This document shows, piece after piece, positions 1 through 5,827 of a DNA stretch of 6,178 bases. Under the pieces are notes generated by a model that searched no databases, was not told the DNA's origin, and saw only the letters and a program-made list of their open reading frames with translations. How positions within the stretch are numbered: position 1 is the first letter of the stretch; each line of letters begins with the position of its first letter. Source of the stretch: Clostridia bacterium (lineage in GTDB: Bacteria > Bacillota > Clostridia > Oscillospirales > Acutalibacteraceae); assembly GCA_017437165.1 (NCBI GenBank), contig JAFSBS010000127.1, positions 1 through 6,178 of the forward strand, written 5' to 3'. The position numbers and the translations under genes were made by a program.

Positions 1-74
1 AGTTATTCTTATATACTATAACATATTATCTACAATTTTTCAACCTAATGTATATAAATTATTCTGTTAAAAAG

Positions 75-80
75 TATAAT
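75..80 (+). promoter_or_regulatory. Possible -10 box upstream of the RING-finger gene
   Basis: A perfect TATAAT hexamer lies about 80 bases before the first start codon, in an AT-rich gap with no coding potential. No convincing TTGACA-like -35 element lies 16-18 bases upstream; the nearest candidates are AT-rich matches only. In sequence this rich in A and T a TATAAT can arise by chance, so this is only the best promoter candidate for the + strand gene series that follows. Confidence 0.25.
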
Positions 81-137
81 TTATATTGCTTTTTTAAAAA
101 ATTTTTAGTAATATATAAATTGGATTTTTATAAGAAA

Positions 138-143
138 AAAGGA
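138..143 (+). promoter_or_regulatory. Ribosome binding site of the RING-finger gene
   Basis: AAAGGA lies 13 bases before the ATG at 157. That is longer than the 7-9 base spacing seen at the other genes here, so initiation may be weak. It is the only purine-rich site near this start, and the RING motif begins only eight residues into the protein, which supports this ATG. Confidence 0.45.
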
Positions 144-156
144 ATGTGTTAAACAA

Positions 157-648
157 ATGAAATTTGAAAATCAGATTTGCCCTGTTTGTGAAAGAGTTTT
201 TACTGAAAATGATGAAATTGTAGTGTGTCCTGAATGTGGTACACCTCATCATAAAGAATGCTATTTTTCTTTGGGAGAATGTAAAAATAAAGCTCTTCAC
301 AGCGAAGGTTTTACCTATAAAATTGAAGAAAAAGAAAATAGCAAAATAGATGTAATAATTGGAGATGATATTAAAAAAACATCTGATGTTATTGATATCG
401 TAAATGTCGAATATAAAGATGATGAAATAAAAAATAATGACGAATTAAAAGGGACAATTGAAGAATTATTTAAAAATATAAATGGTAAAACTACTGATCA
501 GGTTTTAATAAATAAAACTCCTTCTTCTTTTTATGAAGCGGCAGTAGGAGAAAATCAAAATTACTATATGCCGAGATTTTTAATAATGGAAGGAACAAGA
601 AAAAAGAATCTTCTAAATGTCTTTGCTTTCATTTTTCCGCTTGCCTAG
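157..648 (+). CDS. N-terminal part of a RING-finger/DUF2628-like membrane protein, ended by an in-frame TAG
   Basis: The 163-residue product opens with a Zn-binding RING-like module of the prokaryotic RING type: C8-x2-C11, C24-PE-C27, H31/H32, C35 and C42, with the typical segments VVCPECGTPHH and ECYFSLGEC. Residues about 50-135 form a charged, Asp/Glu/Lys-rich linker. Residues 151-163 (NLLNVFAFIFPLA) start a hydrophobic segment that is cut by TAG at 646-648. In related clostridial proteins this position continues as an aromatic residue followed by a YRKMY motif. Exactly that follows here in the same frame (SVYRKMY), so this is one gene of about 321 codons extending to 1122. Such proteins are thought to sit in the membrane with a cytosolic zinc module; no substrate or partner is known. 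If termination at TAG is complete, the product has the zinc domain and linker but no complete membrane anchor. Confidence 0.8.
   Translation: MKFENQICPVCERVFTENDEIVVCPECGTPHHKECYFSLGECKNKALHSEGFTYKIEEKENSKIDVIIGDDIKKTSDVIDIVNVEYKDDEIKNNDELKGTIEELFKNINGKTTDQVLINKTPSSFYEAAVGENQNYYMPRFLIMEGTRKKNLLNVFAFIFPLA
646..648 (+). other. In-frame TAG interrupting the RING/membrane protein gene
   Basis: The reading frame from 157 and the one from 664 are the same frame, separated only by this TAG and five sense codons (S V Y R K). The hydrophobic segment before it and the YRKMY motif after it belong to one signature in DUF2628-like proteins, where Trp (TGG) is usual at about this place. One G-to-A change from TGG would give TAG. 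Alternatives are a sequencing error, a strain-level nonsense allele, or read-through. Confidence 0.75.
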
Positions 649-663
649 TCTGTTTACAGAAAA

Positions 664-1122
664 ATGTATAAACTTGCACTTTTGGTGTTTTGTATATACA
701 TTGCGTTTATGGGTATTTCCGTAGGTCCGCTTTTGATGAATGAAGAAATTATGACTACTATGGAAGAGTGTGTTATTGAAGATACAAATGCAATGCAAAA
801 TATACTTGCTTATCAGAATGGACAGAATGTAAAACTCTCAAAAAATCAGGCACATTTATTAAAACTTTTAGAGAGTGTACAAATACCTGCTTATATAATT
901 TACGGAAAATTTGCAGTAACTTTGGCAATTAAATTTTTCCTTGGTCTTAATGCTACAAAATTATATAAAAAGAAGTTAGAAAAAAATATAAAAAAAGTAA
1001 TGGAATTACCTCTTGATGACGCAGGAAAAAAGAAATATTTAAAATCAAAATATGGTGTTACTCCTATGGTTTTAGCAGTTATTATAGGTTTTATTGAAGA
1101 GTTTTTCCTTGCAAGATTTTAA
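664..1122 (+). CDS. C-terminal membrane part of the interrupted RING-finger/DUF2628-like protein
   Basis: This is the remainder of the gene that begins at 157; the homologous-looking sequence actually starts at 649, just after the TAG. Numbering from the ATG at 664, it has three hydrophobic segments at about residues 3-24, 74-95 and 132-150, a hydrophilic loop between the first two, and a basic stretch (LYKKKLEKNIKKV, about 100-112) of the kind that follows the second segment in DUF2628-like proteins. There is no Shine-Dalgarno sequence before the ATG at 664 (preceding bases TGTTTACAGAAAA), so independent initiation is not supported. It is therefore either read-through sequence or the dead half of a pseudogene. 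The absence of any further stop or frameshift in about 150 codons argues that the interruption is recent, tolerated, or an artefact. It ends in TAA. Confidence 0.7.
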   Translation: MYKLALLVFCIYIAFMGISVGPLLMNEEIMTTMEECVIEDTNAMQNILAYQNGQNVKLSKNQAHLLKLLESVQIPAYIIYGKFAVTLAIKFFLGLNATKLYKKKLEKNIKKVMELPLDDAGKKKYLKSKYGVTPMVLAVIIGFIEEFFLARF

Positions 1123-1131
1123 AAATATTTT

Positions 1132-1146
1132 GTAATTTAAAATTAC
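1132..1146. repeat. Short AT-only inverted repeat between genes
   Basis: GTAATT (1132-1137) and AATTAC (1141-1146) flank the three bases TAA in the 55-base gap after the membrane protein gene. A six-base A/T-rich stem followed by a broken T-rich stretch would make a weak terminator at best. It may equally be chance in AT-rich DNA. Confidence 0.25.
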
Positions 1147-1177
1147 TGTTTATTGTGGAAAAGGCGTGGAAGAAAAA

Positions 1178-2017
1178 ATGAAAATTAAGTATTATGGTAC
1201 TGCTGCAGCGGAAGGAATTCCAGGTTTATTTTGCTCATGTGAAATTTGTGAAAATGCAAGAAAAATTGGTGGAAAAAATATAAGAACACGTTCTCAGACG
1301 GTTATTGATGATGAACTTATGATAGACTTTTCTGCTGACACATATTTTCATGTTTTAAACTATGGTCTTGATTTAAGAAAAATAAAAGCGTGTCTTATAA
1401 CTCACGGGCATGATGACCATTTATACCCTTATGATTTTCATTACAGAGGGTATGGTTATGCATATTTTATGAATGAAAATGAAAAAATACCATTAGAAAT
1501 TTATTCTACTAAAAACTCTGCAAAAGAACTTTTGCCTATAGTTGAACAAATAAAAAACAGAGATGAAAAATCTGTTAACTGGAATGAAATAGTACCTTTT
1601 AAATCTTATGAAATATTAGGTTATAAGGTTACACCTTTAAAGGCAGACCACGCAAAAGATTTAGACCCTGTTATTTATATAATTGAAAAAGAAGATAAAG
1701 CAATTCTTTATGCACACGATACAGGATATTTTTTAGATGAAACATGGAATTATATAGAAAACAGTAATATTAAATTTAATTTTGTTTCACTTGATTGCAC
1801 TTCTATTCTCAATGAAAATGCCTTTTCTAATCATATGGGAATGAAAGCGTGTAACGAAGTAAAACAAAGACTAATAAAGAAAAATGCCGACGATAATACA
1901 GTTTTTTGTCTTCATCATTTTTCTCATAATGGTAAACTAAATCACGATGATTTAGTAGAAAAAGCGAAAGAAATTGGTTTTGAAGTTACATACGATACAG
2001 TAGAATTTGATATTTAA
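1178..2017 (+). CDS. PhnP-like metallo-beta-lactamase-fold metal-dependent hydrolase
   Basis: The protein has the metallo-beta-lactamase fold. Numbering from an in-frame GTG at 1166, the metal site is THGHDDH (H80, H82, D84, H85), then H162 in the ADHAKD segment, D185 in YAHDTG and a histidine in LHHFSHNG (250-254). An N-terminal Cys cluster (C23-x-C25-x2-C28, in LFCSCEICENAR) matches the structural zinc site of the PhnP subfamily, whose E. coli member is a cyclic phosphodiesterase. No other phosphonate-degradation gene is nearby, so its substrate is unknown; phosphodiester hydrolysis is inference. I place the start at ATG 1178, preceded by GGAAG five bases away. This gives the family-like N-terminus MKIKYYGTAAAEG. 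The GTG at 1166 would add four residues and has a poorly placed binding site. It ends in TAA, 18 bases before rarA. The protein is probably cytosolic, with no signal peptide. Confidence 0.87.
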   Translation: MKIKYYGTAAAEGIPGLFCSCEICENARKIGGKNIRTRSQTVIDDELMIDFSADTYFHVLNYGLDLRKIKACLITHGHDDHLYPYDFHYRGYGYAYFMNENEKIPLEIYSTKNSAKELLPIVEQIKNRDEKSVNWNEIVPFKSYEILGYKVTPLKADHAKDLDPVIYIIEKEDKAILYAHDTGYFLDETWNYIENSNIKFNFVSLDCTSILNENAFSNHMGMKACNEVKQRLIKKNADDNTVFCLHHFSHNGKLNHDDLVEKAKEIGFEVTYDTVEFDI

Positions 2018-2022
2018 TTTTT

Positions 2023-2027
2023 AGGAG
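2023..2027 (+). promoter_or_regulatory. Ribosome binding site of rarA
   Basis: A perfect AGGAG lies eight bases before the ATG at 2036 and immediately after the stop of the upstream hydrolase gene. The tight spacing suggests co-transcription and fixes the rarA start. Confidence 0.8.
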
Positions 2028-2035
2028 AAAATCAA

Positions 2036-3262
2036 ATGGCAACACCACTTGCAGATAGAATTCGTCCAAAGACTATTGATGAAATGGTTGGGCAACAGCA
2101 CTTAATTGGTGAAAATAAGCCTTTAAGAAATATAATTGAATCAGGCACAGTACCAAATATGATTTTTTATGGTCCTTCTGGTACGGGTAAAACTACCCTT
2201 GCAAGAATGATTGCAAAAAAAACAGACAGAACTTTAAGAAAATTAAATTGTACTACTGCTTCAACACAGGATATAAGAGATATTTTTGATGAACTTAATA
2301 CTTTTAATTCGCCAAACGGAATTCTTTTATATCTTGATGAAATTCAATATTTTAACAAAAAGCAACAACAGACACTTTTAGAATTCATTGAAAATGGTTC
2401 TATAACTTTAATTGCATCAACTACTGAAAATCCTTATTTTTATGTTTATAGTGCAATATTAAGTCGTTCTTCTGTTTTTGAATTCAAATCTGTCACTCCT
2501 GAAGAAGCAGTAAAAGCGGTTAACAGAGGGTTTGAAATTTTAGCAAAAGAATATGAGGAAGAATTTTTAATTGAAGATGGGGTTTCTTTACATATTGCAA
2601 CTGCATCCGGAGGGGATGTAAGAAAATCTTTAAATGCAGTAGAACTTTGTGTACTTTCTGCAAATCCTCCAAAACCGGAAGAAAAAAGAATTATATCTCT
2701 TGAAAATGCAAAGGCTCTTACACAAAAAAGTGCTATGCGTTATGACAGAGAGGGTGATGAGCATTACGATATACTTTCTGCTTTTCAGAAATCTATGCGT
2801 GGTTCTGACCCCGATGCAGCAATTCACTATTTAGCAAGACTTTTAGAGGCTGGAGATATGACTTCTGCTATAAGAAGACTCTTAGTGTGTGCAGCAGAAG
2901 ATGTAGGACTTGCTTATCCTTCAATTTTACCAATAGTAAAAGCAGCAACAGATATTGCTTTGCAGGTTGGTATGCCGGAAGCAAGATTACCACTCGCTGA
3001 TGCAGTAATTCTCGTTTGCAATTCGCCAAAATCAAATACTGCACACAACGCAATAAATGAAGCAATGGCAGACTTACAAAAAGGAAAATCAGGACCTATT
3101 CCGCGTCAACTTCAAAATAAGCATTTTGACGGTGATGATGCAGAAATAAAGGGACAGTTTTATAAATATCCTCACGATTATCCAAACAGATGGGTAGAAC
3201 AACAGTATTTACCCGATATTCTTAAGAATGCCCGTTACTATGAGTATGGGGATAACAAGTAG
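2036..3262 (+). CDS. rarA: Replication-associated recombination protein RarA (MgsA), AAA+ ATPase
   Basis: RarA is a DNA-dependent AAA+ ATPase related to clamp-loader subunits and eukaryotic WRNIP1/Mgs1; it acts at stalled replication forks. The 408-residue reading frame shows, in order: the N-terminal PLADRIRPKTIDEMVGQ segment, Walker A GPSGTGKT (46-53), Walker B LLYLDEI (97-103), sensor 1 ASTTENP (127-133), the arginine-finger region LSRSSVFEF (142-150), sensor 2 GGDVRKSLNA (192-201), and the family's C-terminal tetramerisation region, including KSMRGSDPDAAIHYLARLLE, AEDVGLA and PRQLQNKH. Walker B continues as DEIQYF, where E. coli-type proteins have DEIHRF; I believe this is normal for clostridial members. 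The frame stops at TAG 3260-3262, but the next 15 codons in frame (EQAAKEYWLKIKNKK) look like the natural C-terminus of clostridial RarA. The ATPase core and most of the C-terminal domain are intact either way. Confidence 0.95.
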   Translation: MATPLADRIRPKTIDEMVGQQHLIGENKPLRNIIESGTVPNMIFYGPSGTGKTTLARMIAKKTDRTLRKLNCTTASTQDIRDIFDELNTFNSPNGILLYLDEIQYFNKKQQQTLLEFIENGSITLIASTTENPYFYVYSAILSRSSVFEFKSVTPEEAVKAVNRGFEILAKEYEEEFLIEDGVSLHIATASGGDVRKSLNAVELCVLSANPPKPEEKRIISLENAKALTQKSAMRYDREGDEHYDILSAFQKSMRGSDPDAAIHYLARLLEAGDMTSAIRRLLVCAAEDVGLAYPSILPIVKAATDIALQVGMPEARLPLADAVILVCNSPKSNTAHNAINEAMADLQKGKSGPIPRQLQNKHFDGDDAEIKGQFYKYPHDYPNRWVEQQYLPDILKNARYYEYGDNK

Positions 3263-3310
3263 GAACAGGCAGCAAAAGAATATTGGTTAAAAATAAAAAA
3301 TAAAAAGTAG
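3260..3310 (+). other. rarA: In-frame TAG in rarA and the 15-codon tail after it
   Basis: After the TAG at 3260-3262 the same frame stays open for E Q A A K E Y W L K I K N K K and ends at a second TAG (3308-3310). From memory of the family, clostridial RarA proteins end in a motif close to NKTEQAAK.YW.KIK, so this stretch looks like coding sequence rather than spacer, and the first TAG replaces a residue such as Thr. The second TAG overlaps the AGGAG site of the next gene, a compact arrangement typical of a true gene end. The full-length protein would have 424 residues. Confidence 0.65.
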
Positions 3311-3313
3311 GAG
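3309..3313 (+). promoter_or_regulatory. Ribosome binding site of the first secreted membrane protein gene
   Basis: AGGAG lies seven bases before the ATG at 3321 and overlaps the second in-frame TAG after rarA. The site fixes the start and suggests translation follows directly from rarA on the same transcript. Confidence 0.8.
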
Positions 3314-3320
3314 AATTTTT

Positions 3321-3902
3321 ATGAAAAAGATTATGGCAATACTTTTATCACTTGTTTTTGCTTTTTGCTTTTCCACATTTGCTTTTGCAACAGGTGAAGA
3401 AATAGCAGATGATGCAGTTGCAGGTGAAGAATTCGTTTACACAGAAGGAGTAGATGAATATTCCGATGGAACAAACGATGCATTAGCAGAAATTTACGGT
3501 GAAGACTTTGCCGCAGCAGTAGAAAATGGCGATGTTGACCCTTACGCAATTCTCGAAGAAATGGGTATGGAAAAATCTACTGTTATTATGGCAATGCTCG
3601 TAATGTGTTCAATTTTACTTTTTGTTCCGGTACTTATTATTTTAATTGTATTTATATCTAAAAATAAAAAGTTAAAGGAAAAAATCAAAAATTATGAATT
3701 AACTTACGGCGTAGTTTATGACAAATCAGTTTTAAAGGATATGGCAAATATCCCACCACAAAATTATAACTATAATCCCCAGACTTTTGTGCCACAGTAT
3801 CCTGTAAATAATGCCCCACAACAAAATCAGGATATTTCTGCTTTTACTGATGCACTTAAAAACGAAACAAACAAAGAAAATAATGACGGAGGTAATTTAT
3901 AA
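3321..3902 (+). CDS. Uncharacterised secreted single-pass membrane protein with Pro/Asn/Gln-rich tail
   Basis: I do not recognise a named family. The 193-residue protein begins with a clear signal peptide (MKKI, then a hydrophobic core to about residue 20, likely cleavage after FAFA at 23). A short, strongly acidic extracellular part follows (about 24-85), including EIYGEDFAAAVENGDVDPYAILEEMG. One membrane helix (about 86-113) is followed by the basic KNKKLKEKIKNYE (115-126) and a cytoplasmic tail rich in Pro, Asn and Gln (about 144-172). The positive charges after the helix support an outside-in topology. The next gene encodes the same layout with a related juxtamembrane segment (KNKK...YE.T.G), so the two probably arose by duplication or act together. 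No catalytic motif or lipobox is visible. Its stop TAA shares its last base with the next start. Confidence 0.8.
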   Translation: MKKIMAILLSLVFAFCFSTFAFATGEEIADDAVAGEEFVYTEGVDEYSDGTNDALAEIYGEDFAAAVENGDVDPYAILEEMGMEKSTVIMAMLVMCSILLFVPVLIILIVFISKNKKLKEKIKNYELTYGVVYDKSVLKDMANIPPQNYNYNPQTFVPQYPVNNAPQQNQDISAFTDALKNETNKENNDGGNL

Positions 3903-3904
3903 TG
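3888..3904 (+). promoter_or_regulatory. Ribosome binding site and TAATG stop/start overlap coupling the two membrane protein genes
   Basis: GGAGG at 3888-3892, inside the end of the upstream gene, is nine bases from the ATG at 3902. The TAA stop (3900-3902) and the ATG (3902-3904) share one A. This indicates translational coupling, hence roughly matched production of the two similar proteins. Confidence 0.85.
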
Positions 3905-4864
3905 AAAAAGAAACTTTTATCTTTAATTATTGCCGTTTGCATTTTTGTTTTACCATTAACAGTTATTTCTTTTGCAGGTGAAACAGAAGCTATTTTAAAT
4001 GATGTTTTTTATATAGATGTTGCAGAAGAATATAATATTGTTTGTTATTCTGAAGAAGAGGAAGTTACATATCAGTTAGAAAAAAACACAGACAATATTG
4101 ATTTTGAATCAGAAATAATCCCGTATGAATACGTTTATATTTCTGTTTTCGAAAATAAAGATGCAATTTCAGATGTTGAAAAATATCAGGATGAATTAAC
4201 AGGAATTTTTCATTACATTGTTGACGAATATCTTTACTTATTTGACGAAGTTAATTTTAAATCTGAAATAACAGAAATCAATGGTTATAAATGTCTTAAA
4301 TTTACAGGTGTTGATGATGATACATATTATTACAATGCTTATCTTTTAGCCTCCGAAGAAAAGGTGTATTGTTTATTAACTGAAACAGATAATAAAAATT
4401 CAACATTTATAAAAAAAGCAATTGACTCTTTTACAATCAACGGAACTTTATTAAATGGTGATTCACATAAAAACACTGTCGATTTTACCGATGCACAGAA
4501 TTATAAAGAGCAGGCAGAATCTTATAGTTTTGGTTCAGGTTTTCAGGCATTTGATGAAGAAACAAACAATGCTGCAAGAATCGGAATGTTTATGTTTATG
4601 ATTCCATTTATTATTCTTGTTGTTGTTACTGTTATTATGATTGTAAAATATGCAAAGAATAAAAAAATTCTTCAGCAATATGAAAAAACATTTGGTATAA
4701 TGGGTATGGGAATGCAACCATATATGAACAGTCAGATGAATTATGGTGCGCCTATGATGAATAATTCTTATATGCCTAATCAACCAATTCAACCACCAAC
4801 ACAACCAATGAATCAGAATTATCAGGCACCAACTGATAACGATGGTCAGAATAATAATTTCTAA
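3902..4864 (+). CDS. Uncharacterised secreted single-pass membrane protein with PsbP-like ectodomain and Met/Asn/Gln/Pro-rich tail
   Basis: The 320-residue protein has a signal peptide (MKKK, hydrophobic core, likely cleavage after SFA at 25) and an ectodomain of about 200 residues. One membrane helix (about 227-249), the basic KYAKNKK (249-255) and a low-complexity cytoplasmic tail (266-320) rich in Met, Asn, Gln and Pro follow. The ectodomain pattern, with an early IDVAEEYNIVCYS strand, a middle helix, INGYKCLKFTG, a YYYNAYLLASEEKVYCLL hairpin and a final FIKKAIDSFTING helix/strand, resembles the PsbP/DUF1795-like fold seen in many Firmicute surface proteins. That is a pattern-based inference without a database search. 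Such domains usually have no enzymatic motif and none is visible. The preceding gene has the same topology and a similar juxtamembrane sequence, and translation of the two is coupled. The function is unknown; a cell-surface sensing, scaffold or envelope role is possible. Confidence 0.82.
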   Translation: MKKKLLSLIIAVCIFVLPLTVISFAGETEAILNDVFYIDVAEEYNIVCYSEEEEVTYQLEKNTDNIDFESEIIPYEYVYISVFENKDAISDVEKYQDELTGIFHYIVDEYLYLFDEVNFKSEITEINGYKCLKFTGVDDDTYYYNAYLLASEEKVYCLLTETDNKNSTFIKKAIDSFTINGTLLNGDSHKNTVDFTDAQNYKEQAESYSFGSGFQAFDEETNNAARIGMFMFMIPFIILVVVTVIMIVKYAKNKKILQQYEKTFGIMGMGMQPYMNSQMNYGAPMMNNSYMPNQPIQPPTQPMNQNYQAPTDNDGQNNNF

Positions 4865-4874
4865 AAAAGAAAAA

Positions 4875-4880
4875 AGAGGG
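4875..4880 (+). promoter_or_regulatory. Ribosome binding site of the TIM-barrel gene
   Basis: AGAGGG lies seven bases before the ATG at 4888 in a 23-base gap after the previous stop. It supports the chosen start and continued co-transcription with the membrane protein pair, although a separate promoter inside the upstream gene cannot be excluded. Confidence 0.65.
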
Positions 4881-4887
4881 TATTACT

Positions 4888-5733
4888 ATGTACAATTTTC
4901 CAATTGGTGTAATCATCAACAGTTTCCGCACTGACATTCCTACTGCAGTAAAAAAAGCGGCAGAAGTGGGAGCACAGGGTATTCAGGTTTATGCTACATC
5001 AGGAGAGATGGCTCCAGAAAATCTTGTAGGAGCAAAAAGAAAAGAATTTTTAGATTTAGTAAAATCTAACGGTCTTGTTATTTCTGCTCTTTGCGGTGAC
5101 TTAGGCGGCGGTGGATTCTCTTTTAAAGAAAGAAATCCGGAAAAAATTGAAAAATCAAAAAGAATTTTAGACCTTGCAAAAGAACTTGAAACAAATGTTG
5201 TTACAACTCACATTGGTGTTGTTCCCGGTGACAAAAACCACGACAGATATAAAGTTATGCAAGAGGCTTGTCACGAACTTGCAGAATATGCAGATTCTAT
5301 TGATGCACACTTTGCTATTGAAACAGGTCCTGAAACATCTGCAGTTTTAAAAGAGTTCCTTGACTCACTCGGCTCAACAGGTGTCGGTGTAAACCTTGAC
5401 CCTGCTAACTTAGTTATGGTTACAGGCGATGACCCTGTTAAGGCAGTTTACAATCTTCAGAAGTACATAGTTCATACTCACGCAAAAGATGGTAAGCAAA
5501 TCTTCTATAAAGACCCGGAAATAATTTATGGTATGAAACAGGAAGTAATTGTTACTGAAGATTCATTCCTTGAGGTTCCATTAGGCGAAGGTTCAGTTCC
5601 ATTTAAAGAATATCTCGAAGCGCTTACAGATATTGGCTACAAGGGTTTCCTTACAATTGAAAGAGAAGTAGGCGATAAGCCGGAGGTTGATATTCGTAAG
5701 GCGGTTGAGTTTCTTGAGGCACTTAAGAAATAA
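4888..5733 (+). CDS. Sugar phosphate isomerase/epimerase-like TIM-barrel protein (AP endonuclease 2 family fold)
   Basis: The 281-residue cytosolic protein has the xylose-isomerase-like TIM-barrel fold shared by endonuclease IV, hydroxypyruvate isomerase, tagatose/psicose epimerases and IolE/IolI. Barrel strands with likely metal ligands are visible: TTHIG (H108), FAIETGPE (E145), GVNLDPANL (D171), VHTHAKD (H196, H198) and FLTIERE (E258, E260), preceded by the LGEGSVPF loop (232-239). These fit the usual Glu/Asp/His/Glu divalent-metal site of isomerases and epimerases that act through an enediolate. The substrate cannot be read from the sequence, and no kinase, transporter or dehydrogenase for a sugar pathway lies nearby. 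Length is normal for the family. It uses more C-ending codons (TTC, GAC, AAC) than the genes upstream, which suggests higher expression. It ends in TAA. Confidence 0.88.
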   Translation: MYNFPIGVIINSFRTDIPTAVKKAAEVGAQGIQVYATSGEMAPENLVGAKRKEFLDLVKSNGLVISALCGDLGGGGFSFKERNPEKIEKSKRILDLAKELETNVVTTHIGVVPGDKNHDRYKVMQEACHELAEYADSIDAHFAIETGPETSAVLKEFLDSLGSTGVGVNLDPANLVMVTGDDPVKAVYNLQKYIVHTHAKDGKQIFYKDPEIIYGMKQEVIVTEDSFLEVPLGEGSVPFKEYLEALTDIGYKGFLTIEREVGDKPEVDIRKAVEFLEALKK

Positions 5734-5759
5734 GTAGTGTAGAGTACTGAATTTTGTGT

Positions 5760-5811
5760 CTGCGAAATTAAAAAAGAAAAATTAATAATTAAAAATTTCG
5801 CGGCAAAGCCG
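5760..5811. repeat. GC-cored, AT-flanked inverted-repeat element in the convergent gap
   Basis: GCGAAATT (5762-5769) is the inverted complement of AATTTCGC (5794-5801), separated by 24 bases of A-rich, internally repetitive sequence (AATTAA/AATTAAAA units). The right arm runs into a small hairpin, CGGC-AAA-GCCG (5801-5811). This GC-rich core stands out in an otherwise A/T-only gap. The form resembles short dispersed intergenic repeats that I recall from uncultured Clostridia genomes (a TTTCGCGGC...GCCG core with AATTAA-type flanks). A single copy here cannot prove that it is dispersed. Confidence 0.45.
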
Positions 5812-5827
5812 ATTATAATTATTTATC

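Noticed and set aside
664..1122. An independent small membrane protein gene starting at ATG 664
   Set aside because: There is no ribosome binding site before 664, and the five codons between the TAG and the ATG (SVYRK) already belong to the conserved motif, so this is the second half of the gene starting at 157.
1178..2017. Part of a phosphonate-degradation (phn) operon, suggested by the PhnP-like hydrolase
   Set aside because: No C-P lyase, phosphonate transporter or related gene is present in the window, and the neighbours are unrelated. PhnP-like proteins also occur alone.
2132..2345. RarA Walker B variant (DEIQYF where E. coli-type proteins have DEIHRF) as a sign of altered activity
   Set aside because: The catalytic Asp-Glu pair is intact, and I believe the Gln-Tyr version is common among clostridial RarA proteins, so it looks like a lineage feature.
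646..3310. Complete reassignment of TAG to an amino acid in this genome
   Set aside because: TAG does not occur inside the hydrolase, both secreted membrane proteins, the TIM-barrel gene or the antiporter fragment. The TAG at 3308-3310 sits exactly at a compact gene end, and translation past it is Cys/Phe-rich nonsense in the wrong frame of the next gene. At most UAG is rare or ambiguous.
4535..4804. Minus-strand open frame opposite the Met/Asn/Gln-rich tail region
   Set aside because: Its His/Asn/Ile-rich translation is the mirror of low-complexity coding sequence on the + strand and it has no ribosome binding site. The other minus-strand frames opposite the + strand genes (94-300, 613-798, 2630-2827, 2868-3065, 3331-3549) were dismissed for the same reasons.
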